DNA of 64,000 nt. It comes from Sphaerulina vaccinii. Its lineage: Eukaryota > Ascomycota > Dothideomycetes > Mycosphaerellales > Mycosphaerellaceae. Location of the stretch: contig JAKUDP010000001.1 of NCBI GenBank assembly GCA_022570795.1, positions 1,178,001 through 1,242,000 on the forward strand, read 5' to 3'. The notes under the pieces were generated by a model. The model was not told the origin of the DNA. It worked only from the letters and a program-made list of their open reading frames with translations, and did not search any database. Each line of letters begins with the position of its first letter. Positions within the stretch are counted from its first letter, which is position 1. This document shows positions 18,664-29,619 of this stretch, in pieces. Both the position numbers and the translations under genes were made by a program.

Positions 18664-20855
18664 ATGGCGACAGAGACACAACAACCTCAAGGTGTGCCAC
18701 CTACTTCAGGCACGAATGGCGAGGGCAACGGCGCTGCACCGAAGCCACAATTGAAGCGAGCGTGCGATTGCTGTCGAAAAAGGAAGGTGCGCTGCGATGG
18801 GGCAGATCCATGTACACCGTGTAAGAAGGCGAGCATACGTTGTGCCTACTTGGCTGTGCCGAAGAAGAAAGGTCCCAAGGGTTTGCGGAGTGCGAGAGTG
18901 TTACATGCACTGCGCAGGATAGATGACGATGCGTCGTCACAATCCCAGAGTCCTTCGGGTCCGCTCAGTCCCAGCCAACCAAGTCAACCAGCTTTTGGCA
19001 GCAATTGGGGATGGGGCACGAATGGCAATGTACCGCCAGGCGCAACTCCATATCAAGTGCAGCAGGGCCATGAGACTGGATACGGGCAACCTGCGACCAG
19101 TGTTGCGCCAGATCAGCGTCCATACTACCAGCAATTGCCTACATCGATGCCGCATCCACAACATACGTACCCACCTCAGATCAAGCATGAGCCAATGACA
19201 CATCGAGAGCCACGACCAATGCCTCCGAATGTGCCACAACGTAGCTGGACAGGCAACACGCAACAGACCGAATCCATAGCTGGTAGTGAAGGACAGTCGC
19301 ATGTCTTCTCGCCGAGCAGTTCCGAGCACCACAATCACCGTGCGATACCTACAGAAACATTCATGCCATTCGTACAACTGTTCTTTGACCACATGTTCGC
19401 CATCATGCCAGTTCTCGACAGGTCGGTATTCTTGGACCCATATGTCTACTCCAACCACTCCATGAGCTCAGAAATGTACGCTTTTCTGTGCGCACTATGC
19501 GCGACCACGGTCGTACAGCTAGACGATTCAATATCCCAGCCACCGCCAATACACCCTACGAAGAAGACAGATGCACTCTTCGCCGAAGAATGTCTGCGAG
19601 AGCGGAAGACCTTCGACTATCCAGAGCAGGCCACTGCACTAAATGTCATGACTAGCTTCTTTCTCTTCTGCTTCTATGGCAATCATGAGAAGCACAATCA
19701 GGCGTGGTACTTCTTGCAGGAGTCTATTACGTTCTCCGAGAACATGAGCATGGACGAGGAGGAGCTGTACGAGAAGCTGGATCCTATCGACGCACAGTGG
19801 CGAAGACGACTTTACTGGCTGCTTTTCATCACAGAAAGGGCCTACGCTGTTCAGCGACGTAAGCGCACGAGACTCAGCGCGTCAGTATCGCTCCCTGCTG
19901 TGTTCGAGAGTGAGGACCCGCGGCTGCTGAATGGCTTTGTCAATCTCGCCAACCTCTTCAGCGCCGTGGATGATAGCTTCGTCAGTGCATGGCGCGGCTC
20001 AAGGAGAGCTAGTCTTTGCGATGAAGCATGGCTCGTGCGAACTCAGAAGCAGCTTGATACGAGTGTGCATGCTGTAGCTGTCGGCGAGCTTACGGAAACA
20101 CAGCGTCTAGACATCAGCGTAACACGTGAGTGGCTTCACGTACTGGCGTGGCAGATGGGCGTCAGCAATGGCTTGATCTGGGGCCAAGGCGAATGTGGCA
20201 TGAGGCTCGACTATCCGGTTGAGCTAGCAAGGAAAGTAGTAGAGATCACGAACGGAGCCAGCCCGCTTGCATTGGACTCTCATGGCATTGGCATGGTAAG
20301 TCACAAGATTTGCATGATACTGTGATGTGATTACAGGCTGACTTTATCTAGGAACAAAAGCTGTCTGACATAGCTGGTTGCCTCGCCGACGTTCTAAGAT
20401 GCACTGCGGGAGACACATCCGCGACCTTCCTCGAAGGTAAACAATACCTCAACATTCTGTTAAATAGACTCTCGTCCATGCGTGGCAAGGAGTCACGATA
20501 CTTGAAGCCATTGATGGCGAAGATGGACGGCCTGATCGGGTACGAACTCCAGAATGTCACACTTCCGCCACCCGATGAGCAACGGCAGATCTTCCCAGCT
20601 GCAAACAACACGAACGGCCGACTGCCCAGCATCTTCAGCACAGCCATCGATGGTAGGACGAGTCCTCAATGGACTATGCGTGAAAGTGTCAGTATGCTCA
20701 GGACTCTGAGTATGTGCGGGAATCTTGGTATGCCGAGCATTGCTGTCATGGAAGAGCCGAACGGCTGGGATCAGCAGAGGAGGCCAAGTGGGAGAGTGCT
20801 TGAAGGGCCGGAGCTCGATGTTTTGCAGCCTTGGTTGCAAGCTGGGGCCATGTAG
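18664..20855 (+). CDS. Zn2Cys6 transcription factor
   Basis: A fungal binuclear zinc-cluster regulator. Two exons: 18664-20295 and 20352-20855, with intron 20296-20351 (56 bp, donor GTAAGT). The product is 711 aa from Met at 18664 (766 from 18499). The DNA-binding motif near residue 27-55 has the spacing CX2CX6CX5CX2CX6C (ACDCCRKRKVRCDG ... PCTPCKKASIRC), followed by basic PKKKGPKG. A Gln/Pro/Ser-rich linker precedes a fungal_trans-like middle region (FMPFVQLFFDHMFAIMPVLD ... LYWLLFITERAYAVQRRK). The KKGPKGLRSARVL segment after the cluster resembles sugar-responsive regulators, but I cannot name a target. Confidence 0.9.
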
Positions 20856-21091
20856 CATTGCGATGGTGTTCGTGAAGGGTTTCGTGCATTGCGTTTGGTA
20901 GGTCTCACGAGGTAACGATTGCATGAAGTGATGGCATTTGAGCGAAAAGCGCTGGAAGGTGGCATTGAATTTGTTCACATATTCTTACGGTCACTACTGA
21001 CTTCTCCAAACCAAGCTTACGCTATGTGACAGCTCGGGCTTTGGCTTCACTTCACCTCTTTCACTTCTGCGTAAGGCTTCAGAACTTAAGG

Positions 21092-21178
21092 ATGCATTCA
21101 TTCGTCATGAACGAATTCGACGACACACTCTTACTCAACCCTCAGACATCGATCGATCCGAACACTGGACGAACATGA
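21092..21178 (+). promoter_or_regulatory. uORF overlapping main start by ATGA
   Basis: A 28-codon open frame (MHSFVMNEFDDTLLLNPQTS and 8 more residues) ends with a TGA that shares three bases with the ATG of the next gene at 21175, giving an ATGA overlap. A second in-frame ATG lies at codon 6. This layout could permit termination-reinitiation or repress the main frame. It also could mean the gene start is misplaced, but no intron linking the frames is visible. Confidence 0.45.
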
Positions 21179-22946
21179 AACAGTACCAAGGCCTGCGGGT
21201 CGAGATCAGGGAAGCCGGCTCAACAGACGCACTGAAAGAGTATAGGAACAACTACTTTCATGCGCCGAGAGCCTTGATGAGCAGTCGGCTGGTAGAAGAA
21301 GAATCGGGCGCACAGGTTGAAGTCGTCCTTACAGCAAACCGCGAGTTCCCGATATACAGAGCTGAAGCCATCATTGTCGATGTCACCTTCCACTCACTCG
21401 GAGAGTTCCGATCTCAGACCTATCTTGTGCCTATTCCAAAGCAGCATGGCGGCTTCGAGATCATCTTACGTGGCTGGCTCCAGTGGGACCATTCGAAGCC
21501 AGATGATGGCCCGAAAGAGGCCAGCTACACCGTGCCCATGCCCACAGGTACGTTTCCCTGGTTCAAAGGCTGAACATTGCTAATCGGTCCAGATCATGAG
21601 GCGATGAAGTTGAAAAGCCGTGACTGGTCGGACCAGTCTGCATTTGTCGAAGAAGGCTGCATCGTGGTCGACATCTCTCGCGGAAAGCGCAAGAAGAAAT
21701 GTGTTGTCACTCAACCAGAAGACCGAGGCTGCTTTGTGCCTCCCACAGTACCTCAGTGAGTCCATGCCATCGATAGGCACTCACTGCACTTGAAGCTGAC
21801 GCAACCAGCTTCAGAGAGCTTAAAGCCCTGGAACCTGTCGCTATAGACGAAGATTGGTTCGAGCTTCTGAAGAGTGATAACGATGAAGTCCTTTGGGCAG
21901 AGTTTCGCAATCTAGGTGAGTCTCTTAGCACCCTACGATGTACAAACGCTGACATGCTAGGTCCAAATCATGGTCTCGAGCTCGAAGAAGAGACTCGCGA
22001 AATTGGAATTGCGGCATTCATCACTACTGAAGACGAGTCAAATCCTGGTGAAGATGCAATAAGCGTGGGTGCTGAGAGCAGCGAAGGCAACACTCGAGCA
22101 CAGTACGATCGCAACGTCAGCCGTTCGGGGCGTCCTCGTCGGCGTGGTCACTCTGAGCGTCGTGAGCTAATGCAGTCGGCATCGACACAACAGCTTCGCA
22201 GGTCAACCCGCAAGAGGAGACGACCCTCGATAAGAGCAGAAGCAGAATCTCTTCATCGAGACTCGTCGACTGAAAGCGAAGAAGATTCTATCAAGCATTA
22301 CAATCCGCGCGAGGGCACGCCAACCGCAGCCGAGCTGCGTCGAAAGAACCCAATGGAGTCTCTCGTGGCTTACAACAGACGGAAGGCCAAGAAAGTGCGC
22401 ATGTCCAAGGAGCAGGAATCTTCACATTCGACGAGCCGCGGTCCGAAGAAACATAACCTTCCTGGGGATGGCAACGACAGTGATAGCAGCGTGGTGTCAT
22501 GCGCCCCCAACAGCCACCTCAAGAGGCCCAGGAATCCATCCATATTGCTTGACGAGGACGACGAACCCGAGAACCAGCTGCCTATCACAGCGCAAGCGAC
22601 ACCATCAACTGCGTATGGAAGCATGCGGGCAGATCCAGCTGTCAAGAAACAGAATCCCCCAAATGCCCTCGAACCGGACGCGGAAGCTAATCCAGCTGCC
22701 ACAGTAGCGCAGCAACTGATCACACGCGAGCCATCGCCAAGTATGAGCATCAATCAACAGGTCACCGCCGAGCCGACTCCTGATATCGTGGCACCCCACG
22801 CTGCTTCGGCACCTGTCTCGGGTATGGCTGCAAGTTCGGGAAGGAAGAGGAAGCGAGCTCAGCTTGTACTCGACCTTGAGATCGTCAAAGCCCGCAAGGA
22901 AGAGTTAGCGATCCAGAAGAAGATGCTGGAGCTAGAGGACGATTAG
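21175..22946 (+). CDS. Four-exon hypothetical protein, nuclear-type
   Basis: Exons 21175-21547, 21593-21755, 21809-21915 and 21961-22946 join in frame (introns 45, 53 and 45 bp) to give 542 aa. Residues 1-190 form a globular beta-rich region (GLRVEIREAGS, VEVVLTANREFPIYRAEAIIV, GFEIILRGWLQWD, EEGCIVVDISRGKRKKKC) that recalls the fungal DUF7918-type N-terminal domain; that match is tentative. The rest is low complexity with basic patches (RRSTRKRRRPS, GRKRKR), many Ser/Glu, and a final charged helix (IVKARKEELAIQKKMLELED). I infer nuclear localisation. Function unknown. Confidence 0.75.
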
Positions 22947-23323
22947 ACTGTTGTCGCCAGATCGTGGAGCTGGGTACTGGCTTAGCCTACAGTCCAACAC
23001 GGCTGCTGAATGTGGTTCTTCTTGGGTCTATACTACTACTTCTAGCTTATGGGTTTACTGACCCTGACAATAAGCTTTCAAGTTACACTTTCGCCTTGGC
23101 ATTACCCATATGCCTGCGTGCTTGGTTCTTCCCATTACCTTATTGTCCCCAACCAAGCTTTGAAAAGACCCTTTCCGCAACATATATCTGACACGTCAGC
23201 GATCTATAGATCAGACACAGACACCGCCCACGAGTCACCGCCGAACTCCTTGAAAATACTTCCAACATCTAAGGCCTTCTGCAACACAGACACTGTACAC
23301 AACACAAGAACTGGTACACGATC
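22947..23323. other. Intergenic, no gene seen
   Basis: This spans the 3' flank of the preceding gene and promoter of the next. Near 23,290 it becomes CA-rich, as is usual for leaders. Confidence 0.5.
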
Positions 23324-23962
23324 ATGGACATCCCCTCCATCCTCGAGACGCGTATACTCTCGCTCGACAACGAGCGACAACTCATACAACGTGGACTGCT
23401 CACCAACAGCTCCAGCACTATGCGCTCGCTACATACAGAAGCAATCTGCCACTCAAGTCCACAATGGACGGATATGTCAGAACTTCTGAATTCGGCAGAG
23501 AGTCTCGTCAACTGCGGCTACCGTCGCGATTACGCAGAGACGATATATCAACGCTATCTGCACTATAGCTCAGATAAGTTGAATGATGAGATGGATGGTC
23601 TCGACTCATTCGCAAAACGAGTGTTGATGAATCAGAGTGACACCGTCGACGCTGGTGACGATTCGAGTCAGCAGCAGTGGAAGAGCGCTTTGCATGAACT
23701 TGGGTTCAGGCAAGAGATTATCAAGAAGATCATGCGGGACGATCATAGCGAGTTTCGACGTTGCTCTACAGCTGTTGACATTGTTACTGGGATTATCGAG
23801 CAAGCCTTTCTGACGCTGGAAAATTTGAACAACAGGGCTACTCAGTACTTAAGGAGTATGACGGCCGCTGAGAGCGTGTTCAGGATTGCTGATCGGCGAG
23901 TTCTGGATTACGAGCGAGAGTGGCCGGCGCTACCCAAGACATGCGGGACGAGGAGACCGTGA
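23324..23962 (+). CDS. Hypothetical protein, helical
   Basis: A single-exon 212-aa frame with a good start context after a CA-rich leader. It begins MDIPSILETRILSLDNERQ and is predicted mostly helical, without signal peptide or membrane segment. Clear amphipathic stretches occur (LHELGFRQEIIKKIMRDDH, VDIVTGIIEQAFLTLENLNN). No family recognised. Frame length and composition favour a real gene. Confidence 0.6.
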   Translation: MDIPSILETRILSLDNERQLIQRGLLTNSSSTMRSLHTEAICHSSPQWTDMSELLNSAESLVNCGYRRDYAETIYQRYLHYSSDKLNDEMDGLDSFAKRVLMNQSDTVDAGDDSSQQQWKSALHELGFRQEIIKKIMRDDHSEFRRCSTAVDIVTGIIEQAFLTLENLNNRATQYLRSMTAAESVFRIADRRVLDYEREWPALPKTCGTRRP

Positions 23963-24219
23963 TTGCGGCGTCTGGGAGAAGAGGGCAGCTTTGAGGTATG
24001 AAAGATGGCTATGCCAGACAGACGGATCTGACAAGCCCGATAGGGTATTGTCATGGGAGGGAAGCTCATAAGGGAATAGGATATATGTGATGCTGGATCT
24101 CTGCGATCTACATAACATCGAGCAGCTTTGGTTCGAGACGGGAACTAAAGACAGCTGGCTGAGTCTATAAGAGCCATCAGGTATCGGCATATGGCTCGAT
24201 CTAAGCTTGCCATGCCCTC

Positions 24220-24813
24220 TTAAAGTGTCTCTCCCTTCGGCAACGGCACATCAGCAGCGTTCATCAGAACGCACATATAACAATACATCGCCGTGTAATG
24301 AATCAACACAAGCGTCCCACCTCTCCCAAACATCTTATCACATGCATCGAACAAATGCTGCGGCAGCGGACCAGGCGTGTTGACCAGATAATGCGTAGCA
24401 TCGTAAGCCAGACTCGCCTCGGCGCTAAGTCCTTCTGGCTTCTGCCCAACAGCAAGCTTATCAACTTGCTCTTGCGTTAGACCAGCCAGCTTGGTACCAT
24501 GTAGCTTGTGGGCATATCGTTCATAGGCACATTCGAATCGAGCGCCAACAGTCAGGATGGCGACTTCTTTCGCATCCTCTGGGATCTTGCCCAAGGTGGG
24601 AAAGGCTTTCATGGCTGCACCAAGGCCTCTTCCGACCTCCTTGGAGTGCATGAGAATCGGAAAAGGGCCGATAATGGCTCCATTCTCGTCGCGATAGGTC
24701 ATTAGCTCTCCATTGGGACCGAAATGAGGAACTAGGTGATCCTCGAAGTCTTGGCTGTATGGCTGGAGATCTTCTGGGAGCTTGTCGTGAGGTGTTGGTG
24801 GAAAGCGAGACAT
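24220..24813 (-). CDS. Carboxymuconolactone decarboxylase-like protein
   Basis: A single exon, 197 aa, of the AhpD/CMD fold. It has IGPFPILMHSKEVGRGLGAA (about 47-66), the helix AKEVAILTVGARFECAYERYAH (about 79-100) that carries the active site in the family, and HYTAMYCYMCVLMNAADVP at the end. The peroxidase-type CXXC pair of AhpD is absent, which places it with the small fungal CMD-like proteins. Its substrate is unknown. It is head-to-head with GGC1. Confidence 0.85.
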   Translation of the reverse strand: MSRFPPTPHDKLPEDLQPYSQDFEDHLVPHFGPNGELMTYRDENGAIIGPFPILMHSKEVGRGLGAAMKAFPTLGKIPEDAKEVAILTVGARFECAYERYAHKLHGTKLAGLTQEQVDKLAVGQKPEGLSAEASLAYDATHYLVNTPGPLPQHLFDACDKMFGRGGTLVLIHYTAMYCYMCVLMNAADVPLPKGETL

Positions 24814-25491
24814 CTTGAGTTCAGCTGTGTTGGTGAATCTGAGTGGTCTGCCTCAGAGGAGTGATGAATATGGGTTTGAATGTCAGCAGTCGGGCATACC
24901 ACCTTCCCTACCTTTTCCTTTGTATGTTGTTGGCCAAGCTCAGCTCGAAACTCTATAGTGAGATCAACAAGGGCAAGACTGCTGCTGTGCGGATGCAGGT
25001 GTGTTCGTCTAGCGATAGCCCTATGTCGGGGCATATGAAGTTCACATTCTTGTTCTGAATGGTAAAATATTGTCTCGCGGTAAGGAAGTAAACGGAACTG
25101 GACTCCATTCTGCCCTGAGCACCATTTCGTGTGCCTCGTGGCCATGTCTTCAGCCGCAATCGCATGGGTCCAGCTCATACACGGAGATCATCATCAGGCA
25201 TAATATCTTGATGTTTGAACGCTTGGTGCGAGAGTAGTAGTGTCGAGTTGAAGGTGATCAAGTGGTAGCGTAGAAGTCGAAGAAGAGGAAGGAGAAGGAG
25301 CGACCACTCTCGGAAGTACCCACTCAAGCTCACTAGCGTGAGATTCTAGCATGGGTTGATATGCAGCATGAAACTTTTGATCAAGCACGCGAGAACACTG
25401 CGACGACATCTTTTTCTGCATTTCTGGACATCTCCCTCGTCGCCCATATCCTGCGATTGACCCGTGATACTTTCACTGCACAACATCAATC
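24814..25491. other. Divergent promoter region
   Basis: This lies between the CMD-like gene and GGC1. No coding frame is credible; a 5' leader for GGC1 is likely in the last 100 bp. Confidence 0.5.
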
Positions 25492-26483
25492 ATGTCGCCG
25501 TCAATTCCATCGCCGAAAGCCGGCGCTGGCCAGGTTGAGAAGGAGTCTGGTCTCGCTCGAGTCCTCGGTGCTGGTATGTCATGTCACTATACTGTAACAT
25601 CTTCTCAATGGGTGGAATGATCTGACGACTGCTCGCAGGTTCCGCTGGTATCGCCGAACTCGCTGTCTTCCACCCCGTCGACACAATCGCCAAGCGGTTG
25701 ATGTCCAACCAGGGCAAGATTGTAGGAGCCGGACAACTCAACGAAGTCATCTTCCGCAAGCACGCCAGCGAGCCCTTCGTTCGACGATTCTTCACGCTCT
25801 TCCCCGGTCTCGGATACGCAGCGGCATACAAGATCCTGCAACGAGTGTACAAGTACGGTGGACAGCCCTTCGTGCGCGATTATCTTCAGACGAACCACGG
25901 ACGCTCATTCGATAACGCTTTCGGCAAAGGAAATGGCAAAGCAATCATGCACGCAACAGCTGGATCGATCATTGGAATTGGAGAGATTGTGCTACTCCCA
26001 TTGGATGTGTTGAAGATCAAGAGACAAACAAACCCAGAAGCCTTCCGAGGGCGCGGTGTGATGAGAATCGTGGCCGACGAGGGCTTTGCTCTATACCGTG
26101 GATGGGGATGGACAGCTGCACGAAACGCTCCTGGGTCTTTCGCTCTCTTTGGTGGTTCGGCCGCTGCGAAGCAGTACCTATACAAGCTTGAGGACTACAA
26201 CAAGGCTTCGTGGTTGCAGAACTTTGTCGCCTCCATTGCTGGATCAAGCGCATCGCTGATTGTGTCTGCCCCCCTGGATGTGGTGAAGACGAGAATCCAG
26301 AACCAGAACTTCGAGGTCAAGAAGTCTGGCTTGAAGATCGTTTCGGACATGGCCCGAGTGGAAGGCTTCTCGTCATTCTTCAAGGGACTGGTGCCAAAGC
26401 TGCTCATGACTGGACCAAAGCTCACCTTCTCGTTCTGGCTGGCACAGACACTGATCCCGCTTATCAACAACAAGTTGGGATAG
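25492..26483 (+). CDS. GGC1: Mitochondrial GTP/GDP carrier
   Basis: Ggc1 (Yhm1) exchanges GTP for GDP across the inner mitochondrial membrane and supports iron homeostasis. Two exons: 25492-25573 and 25639-26483 (intron 65 bp, donor GTATGT, branch TCTGACG). The product is 308 aa with three carrier repeats: FHPVDTIAKRLMSNQGK, then IGEIVLLPLDVLKIKRQTNP, then SAPLDVVKTRIQNQNF. The whole length follows yeast Ggc1 closely (LFTLFPGLGYAA-type segment, GWGWTAARNAPGSFALFGG, GPKLTFSFWLAQTLIP). Length is normal. Confidence 0.95.
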
Positions 26484-27342
26484 ATATGCTCTTCCAAATG
26501 GCGGAATGTAGCAGGCGTTTGGCGAAGGACAGATGTTGTAGATGTGTTGCCCAGCGATAGAGCATCGAGGAGGCGTTCTTGAGGAAGCAAAAGATGGGAC
26601 ATTGCCATATCTGGCACAGGTTTGTGTGATCTATTTGAGCGTTGCGTAACTTCACTTACTGCATAATTAGGTATGCGGCTGTACATAGGATATGCTGCGA
26701 TACAGTGCTAGCTTGTATAGCACAGCTCACGAATCAAGCTCAACTCTACCACAGCCACTGGACCTAGCATGGCCAGCCTTCGATCTCTGCGCATGCCAGG
26801 ACAGAAAGGCGCTGAAATAGAATCGCTAGCTTCGACAGTGCGCTCCCCTGCTCGTGGGTTGAGTATCTGACGCGCCATCACGAACCCACAAGCAAGACCA
26901 TCGCACGACTGTCACATAGTGCTCCGGCGCTGTGCACGAGCTCACGTTTGAGAGCGACACGACACCTTATGCTCTCCTCGAGAAAGCAGTCAGAATCCGA
27001 GACTTTGTCTCACCTTCACAATGGCCTTGTTACAGGTCCTCCTCCACCAGCCCTCGACACTTCACTCCTCGACGTCCCTATATAGACACAAAGTCCTTGT
27101 CACCCCTCCGGCGCACGACACGAGAACGTGAAGAGCACTCCCAAGGAGAGTCGCTACTTGCGATCCATTGCATAAAAGATGCAACGTCGTGATGGCAGAA
27201 AACACATCACATTTGAACAACCACACCACTGCACTACCAGCAACAGACTCTTTTGACCCTTGACCGATTTCACAGCAATTGCGTTCTACTTTGTTGGCCA
27301 CTCATCACACCTACTTCATCACAAACAACAACCGCATCAGCA
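26484..27342. other. Intergenic, no gene seen
   Basis: A minus-strand frame at 26195-26686 is antisense to the carrier. The last 150 bp before 27343 are C/A-rich leader sequence. Confidence 0.5.
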
Positions 27343-28332
27343 ATGACGGAGCAGGTCTCCTTCAACGCACAACACCTGGCCACACCTGGCGGTCCAGACC
27401 AAGATACACCAAGTCCAGGAACATCCGAGAACAGACAGTACTATCGTCCAGAGAAGAGATTCGTGTGCCCATGGAAAGGATGTACTCATCCACCTTTCAC
27501 ATGCCCTCACAACGTCAAGCAACACATTCGAGAGGTGCATACTGGCGAGAGACCTAGTAGCTGCCACATCTGCGAGGCCGATGGCAAAACCAAGGCCTTC
27601 GCTCGACCAGCCACTCTCTATCGACACATTCGCGAGGTCCACAAGATTGAATGCAATGGCAAGAAGGGCAGGAGTGCGACGAAGGATGTCGGACCTTCAG
27701 CTACACCTATGCCTATTCGCCCAACATCCAAGGGCAATCGTGCTTCGCGACCGGTTACCTCTTATCCTTCGCCTCAGACTCCATCTCCTGCGCTGAGAAA
27801 CATGACTATCGAGATGTTTCCGCGAGATTCATTCGACACGCCTGCTGCAATGGCTATGGCCGATGAGTGGGTGGCAGAGACAGGTCAAGCCTTTCCACTT
27901 GGCATGTTTCCAGCATCGTCTCAGCCGACGGTCTTTCCACCAGGTCCAAGCCGAGTCCGTTGCGAACACTGCTTCGGACGTCCATTGGTCGAAGATATCC
28001 AGGCCCACCTCGCGCTTCTGCATAGCACGCCGCCCGGTATTGATGAACCTTGGCCACTGGTCCAAGACATGTCAATGGAGGAGATCATGGCATCGCTTGA
28101 ACAGACAACTCATCAGCTGGAGGACCGCAACCCTGCCGCTGTGCAGCAACCAACCCCTCAACATTCTCCTGCGCCCTTCGCAGTGGACTTCACAATGACA
28201 GCTGGTGTGGCCGATGCGGAGGACTTCACACTTGAGCTCGATGCTTTGATTGGCGGCACTGGGTTACTGGCAGACTATGGAGGGATTGAGGAAGACATGG
28301 ACTTCAAGTGGGAGCTTTCCGGCCTACAGTAG
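27343..28332 (+). CDS. C2H2 zinc-finger protein
   Basis: Single exon, 329 aa from Met at 27343 (context GCAATGACG). It has two adjacent C2H2 fingers: the first with Cys42/Cys47 and His61/His66 (FVCPWKGCTHPPF), linked by TGERP to the second with Cys74/Cys77 and His95/His100 (SCHICEADGKTKAFARPATL). The second finger has an extended loop. The remainder is Pro/Ser-rich with an acidic C-terminus (ADEFTL-type residues, EEDMDFKWEL) that could be an activation region. A likely transcription factor with unknown targets. Confidence 0.8.
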   Translation: MTEQVSFNAQHLATPGGPDQDTPSPGTSENRQYYRPEKRFVCPWKGCTHPPFTCPHNVKQHIREVHTGERPSSCHICEADGKTKAFARPATLYRHIREVHKIECNGKKGRSATKDVGPSATPMPIRPTSKGNRASRPVTSYPSPQTPSPALRNMTIEMFPRDSFDTPAAMAMADEWVAETGQAFPLGMFPASSQPTVFPPGPSRVRCEHCFGRPLVEDIQAHLALLHSTPPGIDEPWPLVQDMSMEEIMASLEQTTHQLEDRNPAAVQQPTPQHSPAPFAVDFTMTAGVADAEDFTLELDALIGGTGLLADYGGIEEDMDFKWELSGLQ

Positions 28333-29619
28333 GCTGGTCTGGGTCGGGCTTCGAGGACGGAAGGACTTGCATAGAGGCTGGACTTTAGCAACATGACTGG
28401 ACGAGAACGAATACAGGCAGACGATAGGCCGGTCATGGGGCTCTAGATATTCAGTTCTGTCCCGATGTGGGAAGGAACTGCACAAATGCTGGAATTATGA
28501 CACGACCGTATGAGGAACGTACGACAAAAACGACGGCGAAGGGATGTCTACATAATAGAGACTTACACAACTCAATTGTCAGGACACTGTATACCACTTC
28601 GCTCATATGCTTGATATCGACCTCGTTCTGCATAGGCCAGTCAGATTGTCAGAAATTGTCGTTTCCAGCAAAGTGATCTCTTTTTCAAAGATCAGCAACG
28701 ATTCTGCACGAGCAGCACGGATCGGAGCTAGGACTCGCGACTGCATAAAGGCGAGGCAAGTCGCAGTAGGGATAACATACAGGTAGCACATGTCAGAATA
28801 CTGTATAAGTTAGCGCTCTGACTTAAGCTTATATGTTTGCAGCGCATCTATGGACAGATGGACCTTTCATACTCGCTTCTGGCCTTCATGTACAGGTACT
28901 GCTCCACATGCTACTAGGACCAGTATCACACAAAGCTGGTACTATCCTGTCTTTCGGAAACATCTAGACTCTCTACCTAATACTTCCTGGACAGGCGCCC
29001 TCGCTCTCACTGGGAACATATACGACAGTATATACGAAAGAAGAAGGTGATCAGGAGTGATCCAACAGGTAAGCTCATCTCATACTTACCTTCGTGATAC
29101 TGCCAAGGCAAGTCGACATGCATATATCACAAGCTTCCGGCATCTCACCAGGAAAGTTCCAACAGGCGCGCAGTACACATGGTTCCCTAGTTGACATCTT
29201 CAAAGAACTGTCAGTGCATGCTGAAAGTTTCCATCGATCGTGATGACATGATCGCTAGGATATGGGTTGTGAGGCTTGCCAATTGACTTTTTGATAAGGA
29301 CATGGATTGTCGATGTAAAAACTTGGACTTCTTTTTCGCGTTTACCGCCATATTGAATGGTCTGTGACTCCATTCAGCTTACGGACGAACTGTTCAGAAG
29401 GATTGCGGTGCCCCACTAACATTACCAGGCCTGACGAAGTGCGGTGAGACACCATAGAACCAAGGACGTACACAGTTCAGAAGCCAGGGTCGTTGTGGTT
29501 CCGTTCTCGTACCGTATCCATATCACTGTCAGCTCGATCAACTTGCTCTATTGGCTAGCGCTCTGGACGATAGTGAATGGAGTCGTATAGTCGGCGATCA
29601 TATGCTGAGACTGGCTATG
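28333..29619. other. Intergenic, no gene seen
   Basis: About 1.3 kb with no frame over 70 codons that looks coding. Its AT content is slightly higher than the flanks. No repeat recognised. Confidence 0.5.

Noticed and set aside
12895..20855. P450, SDR and Zn2Cys6 regulator as a secondary-metabolite cluster
   Set aside because: There is no backbone enzyme (PKS, NRPS, terpene synthase), the P450 is dead, the SDR lacks its Lys, and MED6 lies between them.
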